Assembly (NCBI GenBank): GCA_963768415.1
Contig: CAVYHX010000016.1
Coordinates: forward strand, 104,729-168,728
Direction of reading: 5' to 3'
Origin: CAVYHX01 sp963768415
Lineage (GTDB): Bacteria > Pseudomonadota > Gammaproteobacteria > UBA9214
Length of the DNA: 64,000 bases
Below the pieces are notes generated by a model. The model had not been told where the DNA came from, made no database searches, and saw nothing but the letters and a program-made list of their open reading frames with translations. The position numbers were made by a program, and so were the translations under genes. Positions 47,156 through 56,591 of the stretch are shown one piece after another (the first letter of the stretch is position 1; each line of letters opens with the position of its first letter).

Positions 47156-48061
47156 ATGAACATCATACTGTTTACTAACAAGCGGGGACAGGTGTGGAGT
47201 CTCGAGCTTAATATCCTCCGCTACGGCCTGGTGCTCGTACTCGGGCTGGTTTCGGCGTTTGCGGTGGCCGTCTATAGCGGTGTCCGTATGGGTGAAAATG
47301 AACTGGTCTACGTGGACGAGTGGCAGAAAATCATCGATGTTCAGCACGCCGAAATAACCGCTGCCCGTCACACGGCCCGGGTTAACCTGGATGCATTGAC
47401 CCTGCGGCTCGGGCAGATGCAGGCCGAGCTGTTGCGCCTTAATGCCCTCGGCGAGCGTCTCGTCACCCAGGCAGACCTGGGCAAGGACGAGTTCGATTTC
47501 GACACGGTCCCGGCGATGGGTGGCCCGCAGTCCGCCCTGGACGCACAATCGGTCGAAATCCCGGACTTCCTGTCGATGCTGGATGAACTGGACACCGAAA
47601 TCGGGGATCGTGAACAAAAACTGGCGGTCCTGGAAACCCTGTTGATGAACCGCAATCTGCGGGAGCGGATTACACCTTCCGGGCGCCCGGTCAAAAGCGG
47701 CTGGCTGTCATCGAAATTCGGCAAGCGTACTGATCCGTTCACAGCGCGCAAGGATTTCCACAAGGGCACGGATTTTGCGGGCAAGGCGGGTTCGGAGGTC
47801 ATTGCCGTGGGTGATGGCGTCGTGACCTGGGCCGGCAAACGCTCCGGCTATGGCAATATGATCGAGCTCAATCATGGCAACGGCTACGTCACCCGTTACG
47901 GGCATAACCAGGCGCACCTGGTCGACGAAGGCGATGCGGTTAAAAAGGGTGAGCAGATTGCGCTGATGGGTTCATCCGGGCGATCCACCGGGCCACATGT
48001 CCATTTTGAGGTCCTGCATAACGGCAAAAAGGTCGATCCCGCCAAATTTATTGGCCAGTAA
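47156..48061 (+). CDS. M23 (LytM) family peptidase with membrane anchor
   Basis: 301 residues. A short cytoplasmic tail leads to one membrane helix at about 23-43 (YGLVLVLGLVSAFAVAVYSG). A coiled-coil region (about 55-105) follows, then the LytM domain from about 178. The domain contains FHKGTDFAGKAGSEVIAVGD (HxxxD zinc ligands), RYGHNQAHLVDEGDAVKKGE and GRSTGPHVHFEVLHNGKKVD (HxH). All zinc and catalytic residues of an active endopeptidase are present. It probably cuts peptide cross-links in the periplasm. Its place between the dcw cluster and secA is conserved in many gammaproteobacteria. It is divergent from dciA with a 19-bp gap. Confidence 0.9.
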   Translation: MNIILFTNKRGQVWSLELNILRYGLVLVLGLVSAFAVAVYSGVRMGENELVYVDEWQKIIDVQHAEITAARHTARVNLDALTLRLGQMQAELLRLNALGERLVTQADLGKDEFDFDTVPAMGGPQSALDAQSVEIPDFLSMLDELDTEIGDREQKLAVLETLLMNRNLRERITPSGRPVKSGWLSSKFGKRTDPFTARKDFHKGTDFAGKAGSEVIAVGDGVVTWAGKRSGYGNMIELNHGNGYVTRYGHNQAHLVDEGDAVKKGEQIALMGSSGRSTGPHVHFEVLHNGKKVDPAKFIGQ

Positions 48062-48166
48062 GTCTGCCGGCCACCGCCCCCTTCCCTGGTCCACTCCAGT
48101 CTGCTAATTTGCAGGCGCATGGGGTATGATGCTCGCTTCGTTTGACGCGCTTTCCGCAGGAAAATC

Positions 48167-50877
48167 ATGGAACTGAATATCTTTCGCAAGCTGTTTGGCA
48201 GTCGCAATGACCGCCAGTTGAGACGTATGATGCGGCATGTTGCCCGCATCAATGAACTGGAATCCGGGTATGAAGCACAGTCCGATGAGGCCCTGCGGGC
48301 CAGGACAGACGAGTTTCGCACCCGCCTGACCGCGGGCGAATCACTGGATGACCTGTTACCCGAAGCATTCGCCGTGGTGCGCGAGGCCTCGCGACGCGCC
48401 CTGGAGATGCGTCATTTCGACGAGCAGCTGATCGGCGGCATGGTGCTGCATGACGGCAAGATTGCCGAAATGCGCACCGGTGAGGGCAAGACGCTGGTTG
48501 CCACGCTGCCGGCCTATCTGAATGCGCTGACCGGCAACGGTGTGCATATCGTCACCGTGAATGATTACCTGGCGCGGCGCGATGCCGACTGGATGGGCAG
48601 GATCTATGCCTTTCTGGGGATGACGACCGGTGTAGTGGTATCCGGGCAGTCGTATGAAGAAAAGAAAGCCGCCTATGAAGCGGATATTACCTACGGCACG
48701 AACAATGAATTCGGTTTCGATTACCTGCGCGACAATATGGCGTTCACTGCTGAAGAACGGGTGCAGGGTGCGCGCAATTTCGCGATCGTCGACGAGGTCG
48801 ACTCTATCCTGATCGACGAGGCGCGCACACCGCTGATTATTTCCGGTCCGGTGGATGAACGTTCCGAACTGTATGCCAAGATGAATGCCGTGGTTCCCGG
48901 GCTGAGCCCGGCAGGAAGAAGAAGACGGCCCCGGCGACTTTACCCTGGAGGAAAAACACAAGCAGGTGTATCTGACCGAGGCCGGTCATGAACATGTCGA
49001 GGATATCCTGGTCAGGAACGGCTTGTTGAATGAAGGCGAAAGTCTTTACGACGCCGCCAACCTCAACCTGATGCACCATCTTACCGCCGCGCTGCGGGCG
49101 CACCTGCTGTTTCACAAGGACGTTGACTATATCGTCAAGGACGGAACGATCGTCATCGTCGACGAATTCACCGGCCGTACCATGCCGGGCCGGCGCTGGT
49201 CTGAGGGCCTGCATCAGGCCATCGAGGCGAAGGAAGGCGTGCCGATCCAGAACGAGAACCAGACCCTCGCCTCCATTACCTTCCAGAATTATTTCCGCAT
49301 CTACAACAAGCTGTCCGGCATGACCGGTACGGCGGATACCGAGGCCTTCGAGTTCCAGCAGATCTACGGGCTCGAAGTGGTCGTGATCCCGACGCACCGC
49401 GATATGGTTCGTAACGATATGGGTGATCTGGTCTATCTCAGCATGGATGAAAAGTTTGACGCCATCCTCGAGGATATTCGTGATTGCCGCGAGCGGGGAC
49501 AGCCGGTACTGGTGGGTACCGCGTCGATCGAGACCTCGGAACACCTGTCGATGCTGCTGGACAAGGAAAAAATCCCGCACAAGGTCCTGAATGCCAAACA
49601 GCATGAAAAAGAGGCCCAGATCGTTGCACAGGCGGGTCGTCCCGGTGCGGTGACCATTGCGACCAATATGGCCGGCCGTGGTACCGACATTGTGCTCGGC
49701 GGGAATCTGAAGTCGGAACTCGAGGAGCGGGCAGTATCGATGAGGCCAGCAGTCCGCAAGTCACACGGATGAATGGCAGCAACGTCATGAACCGGTGCTG
49801 GCCGCCGGCGGCCTGCACATCATCGGCACGGAACGGCATGAATCACGGCGTGTCGATAACCAGCTGCGCGGTCGCTCCGGCCGTCAGGGTGATCCGGGTT
49901 CCAGCCGTTTCTATCTGTCGCTGAAGGATAACCTGATGCGTATCTTTGCCTCCGACCGGGTCGCGGGCCTGATGCAGAAGCTGGGTATGCAGGAAGGCGA
50001 GGCAATAGAACATCCCTGGGTTACCAAGGCCATCGAAAATGCGCAGCGCAAGGTCGAGGCGCATAACTTCGATATTCGCAAGACACTGCTGGAATTCGAT
50101 GATGTGGCCAATGACCAGCGCAAGGTTGTCTATGAGCAGCGCAATGAATTAATGGAAGAGGACGACATCTCGGAAACCATCAATGCCATTCGCCGGGATG
50201 TGATCAATGCGACGATCAGACGAATATTTACCGCCAGGCAGTATGGATGAGCAGTGGGATATCCCGGGTCTGGAAGAGGCACTGGAGCGGGAGTTCGGGC
50301 TGGATTTGCCGATTGAGCGCTGGCTGGAGGAGGATGATGACCTGCATGAGGAACCGTTGCGGGAGAGGATCCATGCAGCCATGGAATCCGCCTATCAGTG
50401 AAAAGGAAGAGCAGGCCGGGACCAGAGGTGCTGCGCCACTTCGAGAAGGCGGTGATGTTGCAGGTCCTGGACAGCGCATGGAAAGAGCATCTGGCGGCGA
50501 TGGATTACCTGCGTCAGGGTATTGGCCTGCGCGGTTATGCCCAGAAGAATCCCAAGCAGGAATACAAGCGCGAGGCGTTCGAAATGTTTACCGCGATGCT
50601 GGATCGTATCAAGCACGACGTTATCGGCATTGTCTCGAAGGTGCAGGTGCGTACCGAGTCCGATGTCGAGGCGGTGGAGCAGCAGCGCCGCAGTCAGGCC
50701 CCGTTGCAATTACAGCATGCAGAAGCAAGCGCCATGGGGCAACCCGATGAGCAGGGTGAGGGAGAGCGGCAGCACAAAACACCCTTTACCCGCGAGGGAC
50801 GCAAGGTCGGGCGCAATGAACCCTGCCCCTGTGGTTCAGGCAAGAAATTCAAGCAGTGCCACGGCAAGCTGACTTGA
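48167..50877 (+). CDS. secA: preprotein translocase ATPase SecA (four frame breaks)
   Basis: Starts MELNIFRKLFGSRNDRQLRR. The Walker A is EMRTGEGKTLVATLPAYLNA and the DEAD-type Walker B is FAIVDEVDSILIDEARTPLI. Shifts near 48905, 49742, 50230 and 50400 change the frame, but each following block is the next expected part of SecA: TIVIVDEFTGRTMPGRRWSE, TNMAGRGTDIVLGGNLKSEL, RHESRRVDNQLRGRSGRQGD, QWDIPGLEEALEREFGLDLP and VLDSAWKEHLAAMDYLRQGI. The C-terminus carries the SEC-C zinc motif EPCPCGSGKKFKQCHGKLT. Total length is normal. SecA drives protein export through SecYEG and is essential, so sequencing indels are the likely cause. Confidence 0.95.
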
Positions 50878-51047
50878 CGGGGACGGAGTAGTCCCGCTGC
50901 TGCTGGATAAACAATGCCAGTCACTACAATCAAACAGAACATTCTTCTCCCTTTGGGAGAGGGTGTAATGCATGATGCAATCCGGAAATTTTTCACAAGC
51001 GCGGTTTATGCAAGCATATCCCTGCCAGTCTTCACTGCTGATAGATA

Positions 51048-52259
51048 ATGTCTGAAGTTCATCTGCCTGAACTGCATCCGGTGGCCGGGGTCAAGCTGGG
51101 TACCGCCAGTGCCGGGATCAAGACACCGGGTCGGCCGGATCTGGTTGTCATGGCGCTGGCCGGTGGATCGAGTTGTGCCGCCGTTTTTACCCAAAATGCA
51201 TTCTGTGCGGCGCCGGTGATTGTCGCGCGCGAACACCTTCGCCTCGGGACGCCTGCCTGTCTGCTGGTGAATACCGGCAATGCCAATGCCGGTACCGGGG
51301 CAGCGGGTATCGATGCTGCACGCCGCTGTTGCATGGCACTGGCACAACATGCCGGTTGTGCGGCACAGGCCGTGTTGCCGTTTTCGACCGGCGTCATCGG
51401 CGAGCCGTTACCGGTTGAGAAAGTTCTGGCCGGACTGCCGGGCGCGCTTGCGCGACTGTCGAAGCAGGGCTGGGCCGATGCTGCGCGCGGTATCCTGACG
51501 ACGGATACCGTGCCGAAGGGGGCCTCGCGCCAGATCGATATCGACGGTCACCGTGTGACCGTGACCGGTATTGCCAAGGGCGCCGGGATGATCCGTCCGG
51601 ATATGGCAACCATGCTTGCCTTCATTGCGACTGATGCAGCTATGACGCCGGAGGATTTACAGTCCTGCCTGGCCGCTGCCGTTGAAAAGTCATTCAATCG
51701 TATTACTGTTGACGGTGATACCTCCACCAATGATGCCTGTGTGCTGGTAGCGACCGGCAGGAGTTCGCTGCCGCGGGTGACACCGCAGGATGCGGCATAC
51801 ACTCAGGTTTGCAGCGCCATTACGGACATCTGTGTGAGTCTTGCGCAGGCGATTGTGCGCGATGGCGAGGGCGCAACCCGCTTTGTCAGTGTCGTTGTTG
51901 AAGGGGGCGCCAGTTCGGAAGAATGCCTGCAGGTGGCCTACGCAGTTGCGCAATCACCGCTGGTCAAGACCGCCCTGTTCGCCGGTGATCCCAACTGGGG
52001 CAGGATCCTGGCAGCGGTAGGCCGTGCGGGAATAACGGACCTCTGCCTGGAGGGTGTGGACATCTACCTCGATGCGGTGTGTATCGTGCGTGCCGGTGGC
52101 CGCGCATCCGACTATACCGAAGCTGCCGGTCAGCAGGTCATGAATCAGCAGGAATTGACGATTCGCATCGACCTGGGACGTGGCGACAGCACGGAACGGG
52201 TATGGACCTGCGATTTTTCCTACGACTATGTAAGGATAAACGCCGAATACCGGACCTGA
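51048..52259 (+). CDS. argJ: bifunctional ornithine acetyltransferase / N-acetylglutamate synthase ArgJ
   Basis: 403 residues. Motifs are GVKLGTASAGIKTPGRPDLV, LLVNTGNANAGTGAAGIDAA, ILTTDTVPKGASRQIDIDGH and KGAGMIRPDMATMLAFIATD. The last contains the Ala-Thr bond where the precursor cleaves itself to alpha and beta subunits, with Thr as the nucleophile. Later are DGDTSTNDACVLVATGRS and NWGRILAAVGRAG, and the C-terminus FSYDYVRINAEYRT. It recycles the acetyl group between acetylornithine and glutamate in arginine synthesis. It lies 170 bp after secA; no mutT gene follows, unlike in many relatives. Confidence 0.96.
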   Translation: MSEVHLPELHPVAGVKLGTASAGIKTPGRPDLVVMALAGGSSCAAVFTQNAFCAAPVIVAREHLRLGTPACLLVNTGNANAGTGAAGIDAARRCCMALAQHAGCAAQAVLPFSTGVIGEPLPVEKVLAGLPGALARLSKQGWADAARGILTTDTVPKGASRQIDIDGHRVTVTGIAKGAGMIRPDMATMLAFIATDAAMTPEDLQSCLAAAVEKSFNRITVDGDTSTNDACVLVATGRSSLPRVTPQDAAYTQVCSAITDICVSLAQAIVRDGEGATRFVSVVVEGGASSEECLQVAYAVAQSPLVKTALFAGDPNWGRILAAVGRAGITDLCLEGVDIYLDAVCIVRAGGRASDYTEAAGQQVMNQQELTIRIDLGRGDSTERVWTCDFSYDYVRINAEYRT

Positions 52260-52383
52260 GCCGTATAAACGAAGCCACTTACCGCAAGACTGCATTTATG
52301 CCGCCTCACCTCACACCCGAAATACATGGATCCTCCCCTGATTGAGTGGGCAACGTAATCACTTTAGATGAGACGCATTCCTT

Positions 52384-52691
52384 CTGCTGGCAAGGTTGCT
52401 GGCCGAATGAATTCGGCCCTACTCAATCAAACCTGTAGGGTCGAATTCATTCGACCAGCGGTGTTTCAGTTCGCCAACCAGCAGGCGTGCTGCCGCGATA
52501 TCCGTGAACAAAGGATGACGACCACGGGTAACCATGGTGATGCAATAGGCTTGATGGTGCAGGGAATGACGCCCCCTGCGCAATGCGCAATAGGACATGG
52601 TGACCTCCTTGTCTCCAATGGCAATAATGGCTGTTGGCCGAATGAATTCGGCCCTACAACGGTAATTTAACCGCTCGATTTGGGGAAGAGC
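52384..52691. repeat. composite palindromic repeat element, copy 2 (holds a RAYT fragment)
   Basis: It shares the left edge CTGCTGGCAAGGTTG, the unit CCTGTAGGGTCGAATTCATT, the segment TCTCCAATGGCAATAATGG and the right edge TCGATTTGGGGAAGAGC with 6702-6980. Between the palindromic unit and TCTCCAATGG it contains about 140 bp absent from the other copy, coding for the start of a RAYT-type transposase. It fills the gap between convergent argJ and yacG. Confidence 0.8.
52419..52598 (-). pseudogene. N-terminal fragment of a REP-associated (RAYT/Y1) transposase
   Basis: Reading the minus strand from ATG 52598 gives MSYCALRRGRHSLHHQAYCI, TMVTRGRHPLFTDIAAARLL and VGELKHRWSNEFDPTGLIE, then TAG at 52419-52421. 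The start of RAYT transposases has the form LRRGRHSxxxxxYxITxVTxxRxPLF, followed by an LV..L helix, which this matches. A strong AAGGAGG site lies 6 bp upstream of the ATG. After about 45 residues the family match stops, exactly where the palindromic repeat CGCTGGTCGAATGAATTCGA begins. The rest of the transposase, with its catalytic Tyr, is missing. RAYTs are thought to mobilise REP sequences, so this is a relic of the enzyme behind the repeats. Confidence 0.65.
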
Positions 52692-52723
52692 GCAGCGTGC
52701 CCATCAATGGTAACAAATGCGGG

Positions 52724-52921
52724 TTAGTCTTCCAGGTCCTGGTCCGATACCGGCAGCGGTTCCCCCGGTATCGCATGGTCTTCGTTGAACCACTCCCCCA
52801 GGTCAATCAATTTGCAGCGCTCGCTGCAGAACGGACGCCAGCGTTGCGCGGACGACCATTCCACCGCCTTGCCGCAGGCAGGACATTTTACGATTCGGTG
52901 TAGCGACGCGGGACCAGGCAT
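52724..52921 (-). CDS. yacG: DNA gyrase inhibitor / zinc-ribbon protein YacG
   Basis: 65 residues. A Cys4 zinc site is seen in VKCPACGKAVEWSS and RPFCSERCKLIDLGEWF. This is the full YacG domain, ending in an acidic tail. YacG binds GyrB and inhibits DNA gyrase in E. coli. It is the last gene of the pilB-pilC-pilD-coaE-zapD-yacG series on the minus strand, 3 bp after zapD. Size and motif are standard. Confidence 0.93.
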   Translation of the reverse strand: MPGPASLHRIVKCPACGKAVEWSSAQRWRPFCSERCKLIDLGEWFNEDHAIPGEPLPVSDQDLED

Positions 52922-52924
52922 GAT

Positions 52925-53695
52925 TCAGATCATACAGCAGGCAAGTTCGAAATCGACATCCTTGCGGGTTTGCCGGTCACGTTCTTCTACCGTCGAGAAT
53001 TCCAGAAAACGCGCCGTAAAGCGATGCCGTCCGCCACTCAGTTCGGCGAAGTAGGGCACCCCGGTCGGCAGGGCGATGCGGATCAGCTGGTAGGGCAGGT
53101 TGGCGTCGAGATGGGCCTGGAAGACACCTTCATTCGCGCGTGCCGGTTTCAGCAGGGTACTGTCGCGGATTAGTTGCAGCAGCAGCTGTATGGACTGGCC
53201 AATGGCATTGAAGTTACTCAGCCAGTGGGCGAGATCACGATTGCGTGTGGATGCGGGTTGCTGGAGCCAGTAATGATAGGCGGGCAGATCAAAGTCACAG
53301 ACACCGCCGGGAATGGAGCTGCGCTGCCGGATACTGAGCAGGAATTCACTGGTTTTCAATTCGCTGGCAACCTGTCCATTGATGTTGTGCATCGCATCCA
53401 TGCGGTCGCTGATTTTCTTCAGCAGGACGCTGAGCTGGGTGCTGTCAACGTCCGGATTCTGCTGCAGCCGCTTGAGGCTGCCGGCGTTGCGCTCGAGCTC
53501 CTTGAGGACCTCGGACTTGAGGTTGGTATTACCGAAGATTGCGACGATATCCTGTATGCAGTTGAGCGTGGCGCGGCTGTCCCATACCGAATTGCCTTGC
53601 AGATGATGCCCGGCCTGCTGGAACAGGTATTCCAGGCGCATAAAGGTCCTGATGCGTTCATTCAACGGATGTTCGTACAGGATTTTATTGGACAC
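52925..53695 (-). CDS. zapD: cell division protein ZapD
   Basis: 256 residues. The opening ILYEHPLNERIRTFMRLEYL, the middle SSIPGGVCDFDLPAYHYWLQ and the end VPYFAELSGGRHRFTARFLE match the ZapD (DUF1342) family. It is a cytoplasmic helical dimer that bundles FtsZ filaments at the Z ring. The frame is intact. It lies 74 bp downstream of coaE and 3 bp upstream of yacG, the order found in most gammaproteobacteria. Confidence 0.94.
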   Translation of the reverse strand: MSNKILYEHPLNERIRTFMRLEYLFQQAGHHLQGNSVWDSRATLNCIQDIVAIFGNTNLKSEVLKELERNAGSLKRLQQNPDVDSTQLSVLLKKISDRMDAMHNINGQVASELKTSEFLLSIRQRSSIPGGVCDFDLPAYHYWLQQPASTRNRDLAHWLSNFNAIGQSIQLLLQLIRDSTLLKPARANEGVFQAHLDANLPYQLIRIALPTGVPYFAELSGGRHRFTARFLEFSTVEERDRQTRKDVDFELACCMI

Positions 53696-53769
53696 GCGCG
53701 GGGGTAACCTGAAATAGCTGCATTTAAGCCGCTATTGTCGCCCACGCTCCCGCAGTACGCAAATACCCG

Positions 53770-54429
53770 TCAGCGCGGACCAGCGGCCCCGGCCAGTTCC
53801 AGAAAGTGTGCATGCAGCGCCTGAATACGGCGGGTCAGCGTGGCGCGATCAGCGTCATTGGAGATGATATCTGTCGCGGCCGCCAGCCGGGACGCCCGGT
53901 CAGCCTGGGTAGCCATGATGGCGCTGATTTCCGCTTGCGACAGGCCGTCGCGGGCCGCAACCCGGGCAATCTGCACCGCCTCGGGGACATCGACTACCAG
54001 GATACGGTCCACCAGGTCCGTTTGCCCGGTTTCCAGCAGCAGGGGAATGACGACGATACAGTAGGCCGTCTCGACTTCTCTTATTAACTCTCTGATTTTG
54101 CTGCGTATTATCGGATGCAGGATCGCCTCCAGCCGCTGCCGCTGGGCGGCATCGGTGAATACCCGCCGGCGCATACGGGTGCGATCCAGGTGGCCGTCTG
54201 CGGTCAGGCAGTCACGGCCAAAGCTGGTAACTATTGCATCCAGGGCCGGTTGCCCCGGTTCCACCAGCGCGTGCGCGATCCGGTCCGCGTCAATGACCGC
54301 TACCCCGAGGGCCTGGAAGCCTTCCGCCACCGTGGATTTGCCGCTGCCGATGCCACCGGTGAGGCCGATTACCAGGGGCCGTTCCGCCCGGGTGGCCGGG
54401 GTGTCGTGTGCAGTGCCGGTCGTTGTCAC
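53770..54429 (-). CDS. coaE: dephospho-CoA kinase CoaE
   Basis: 219 residues with a P-loop in PLVIGLTGGIGSGKSTVAEG. Then come GVAVIDADRIAHALVEPGQP, RRRVFTDAAQRQRLEAILHP and VVIPLLLETGQTDLVDRILV. These are CoaE motifs. The N-terminal 15 residues are unconserved, so a start slightly downstream is possible. It phosphorylates dephospho-CoA in the last step of coenzyme A synthesis. It begins 9 bp after the end of pilD and is read in the same direction. Confidence 0.94.
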   Translation of the reverse strand: MTTTGTAHDTPATRAERPLVIGLTGGIGSGKSTVAEGFQALGVAVIDADRIAHALVEPGQPALDAIVTSFGRDCLTADGHLDRTRMRRRVFTDAAQRQRLEAILHPIIRSKIRELIREVETAYCIVVIPLLLETGQTDLVDRILVVDVPEAVQIARVAARDGLSQAEISAIMATQADRASRLAAATDIISNDADRATLTRRIQALHAHFLELAGAAGPR

Positions 54430-54438
54430 GGCTGCAGA

Positions 54439-55318
54439 TTACCGCATGTAGAGCTGGATGATGTCATTACCCCACAACAGGGCGAGCCAGCCGGCAGCGG
54501 CCAGGAAGGGACCGAAGGGCATGGGCAGCTGATGGTCGCGGCCCTTGAAGAGGATCAGCATTATGCCCGATCACGGCGCCGACGACGGACGACAGCAGGA
54601 TGACGACAGGCAATAGCTGCCAGCCCAGCCAGGCACCGATGGCCCCCAGCAACTTGAAGTCGCCGTAACCCATGCCTTCCTTGCCGGTGACCAGCTTGAA
54701 GAGGTGGTAGACCATCCACAGTGACAGGTAGCCTGCAGCGCCGCCGATGATGCTGGCCGGGGGATCCACGAAGACACCGAACAGGCTGAGCAGCAGACCG
54801 GCCCAGAGCAGCGGCAGGGTAATGCGAGTCCGGGAGCAGCTGGGTGTCGAAGTCGATCAGGAACAGGGCGATCAATGCCCAGGTGAATGCCAGGGCAGCC
54901 AGTGCCTGCACGCTGTAACCAAAGTGCCATACGGTAATGGCCGACAACACCGCAGTAGCGATCTCCACGAGCGGGTAGCGCACCGGGATGCGGGTCTTGC
55001 AGGCGGCGCAGCGGCCCCTGAGGAACAGATAGCTGAAGACAGGTATGTTTTCGATGGCGCTGATGCGATGTCCGCATGCGGGACAGCGCGAAGCCGGGGT
55101 CACCAGGTTGAAGGCTGTTCGTATCGACGGGTTCCGCCGCGTCCAGCTCCAGCAACTCCCGCGCCTGGTGCGACCAGTTCCGCTGCATGATCACCGGCAG
55201 ACGATAGATAACCACGTTCAGGAAGCTGCCGACTATCAGGCCCAGGAGCGGCTGCGACCAGCAGCAGGAAGGGCGTCGAGGTCTCGAGCAGGTGCAGCAC
55301 GTCCATGAGTTCCGGCAC
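54439..55318 (-). CDS. pilD: prepilin peptidase / N-methyltransferase PilD (about four frame breaks)
   Basis: The start ATG 55318 gives MPELMDVLHLLETSTPFLLL; conserved sequence then continues in other frames. The blocks in order are LIVGSFLNVVIYRLPVIMQR, the two CxxC pairs in SRCPACGHRISAIENIPVFS and GRCAACKTRIPVRYPLVEI, the first catalytic Asp in LFLIDFDTQLLPD, and the GxGD motif in GKEGMGYGDFKLLGAIGAWL. The end is RDHQLPMPFGPFLAAAGWLA followed by DIIQLYMR. PilD is an inner-membrane aspartate peptidase that cleaves and methylates type IV prepilins. Frame changes fall near 55260, 55105, 54830 and 54565. Nothing essential is missing, so these look like sequencing indels. Confidence 0.9.
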
Positions 55319-55359
55319 CCGGTACTAGCGTGAAAGCGGCAGGAGCTCATTGCGGAGGA

Positions 55360-56588
55360 TCAGATTGCCGCGCCCATCTTGAAGATCGGCAGGTACATGG
55401 CGACCACCAGGCCGCCGATCAGGACGCCGAGTATCGACATGATCAGCGGTTCCAGCAGGCTGCTGAGTGCATCGACGGCATCATCCACTTCCTGTTCGTA
55501 GAAGTCGGCGACCTTTGCCAGCATGGTGTCGAGCGCGCCGGATTCCTCGCCGATGGCCACCATCTGCACCACCATGTTGGGGAACAGGCCGGTCTGGTTC
55601 ATGGCGAAGTTGCAGCTGCTGGCCGGTGGCGACACTGTCGCGCATGAGCATGACGGCGTCCGCGTAGACGACGTTACCGGTGGCGCCGGCGACCGAATTC
55701 AAGCGCCTCGACCAGGGGCACGCCGGCGGCGAACATGGTCGACAGGGTGCGCGCATAACGGGCGATGGCCGCCTTGTGCATGATGGCGCCGATGATCGGC
55801 ATCTTCAGGATGATCCGGTCCAGCGCGCGGTTGAATTTGCTGGAGCGCTTCTTGGCCTGCATCATGCCCACGACAGCGCCGCCGACGATGCCGAAGACGA
55901 TCCACCAGTATTCCTGCATGAACTCGGACAGATTGACCACCATCACGGGTGAAGGCCGGCAGGTCGGCGCCGAAGCTGCTGAACAGGTCCTCGAACTGGG
56001 GTACCACGAAGATCAGCAGGATCGCGGTGACGATGAAGGCCACGACCATGACCGCCGTGGGGTAGAACAGGGCCTTTTTGATCTTGGCCTTGAGGGATTC
56101 GGTCTTTTCCTTGTAGGTGGCGATCTTGTCGAGCAGGGTTTCGAGTACACCGGCCTGCTCGCCGGCGCCCACCAGGCTGACCACCAGTTCGTCGAAATGA
56201 GTCGGGTGCTTGGCCAGCGTCTCGGCCAGGCTGGTGCCGGATTCCACCTCGGCCTTGATTTTGAGGATCAGCTCGCGCATGCCGGCATTTTCGTGGCCGC
56301 GGCCGATGATTTCGAATGCCTGCACCAGCGGCACACCGGCTGACATCATGGTGGCCAGCTGGCGGAAGAAGATGGCGATGTCCTTGGGATGGATGGTCTT
56401 CTTGGCGCTCTTGGCGAACAGCGAGCTTTGTTTTCTTGACCTTCAGGGGTTTGATGCCCTGGCGGCGCAGGTCGGCCTTGATCAGCGCGGGATTCGTGCC
56501 GCGTGATCTCGCCCTTGACGCGCACACCGCGCTTGTCTGTCCCTGTCCAGATGAAGACATCCGGCTGCTTGATTGCTTTTTCCGCCAT
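55360..56588 (-). CDS. pilC: type IV pilus platform protein PilC (about five frame breaks)
   Basis: Starts MAEKAIKQPDVFIWTGTDKR and ends LPIFKMGAAI. Two GspF domains are recognisable: TMMSAGVPLVQAFEIIGRGH and later TLSTMFAAGVPLVEAL, with IKKALFYPTAVMVVAFIVTA and VVQMVAIGEESGALDTMLAK. Frame changes lie near 56515, 56435, 55945, 55690 and 55628, and every block appears in the expected order. PilC is the inner-membrane platform that the PilB motor turns to assemble pili. It begins 3 bp after the pilB stop. A gap of 41 bp separates it from pilD. Confidence 0.9.
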
Positions 56589-56591
56589 GAC

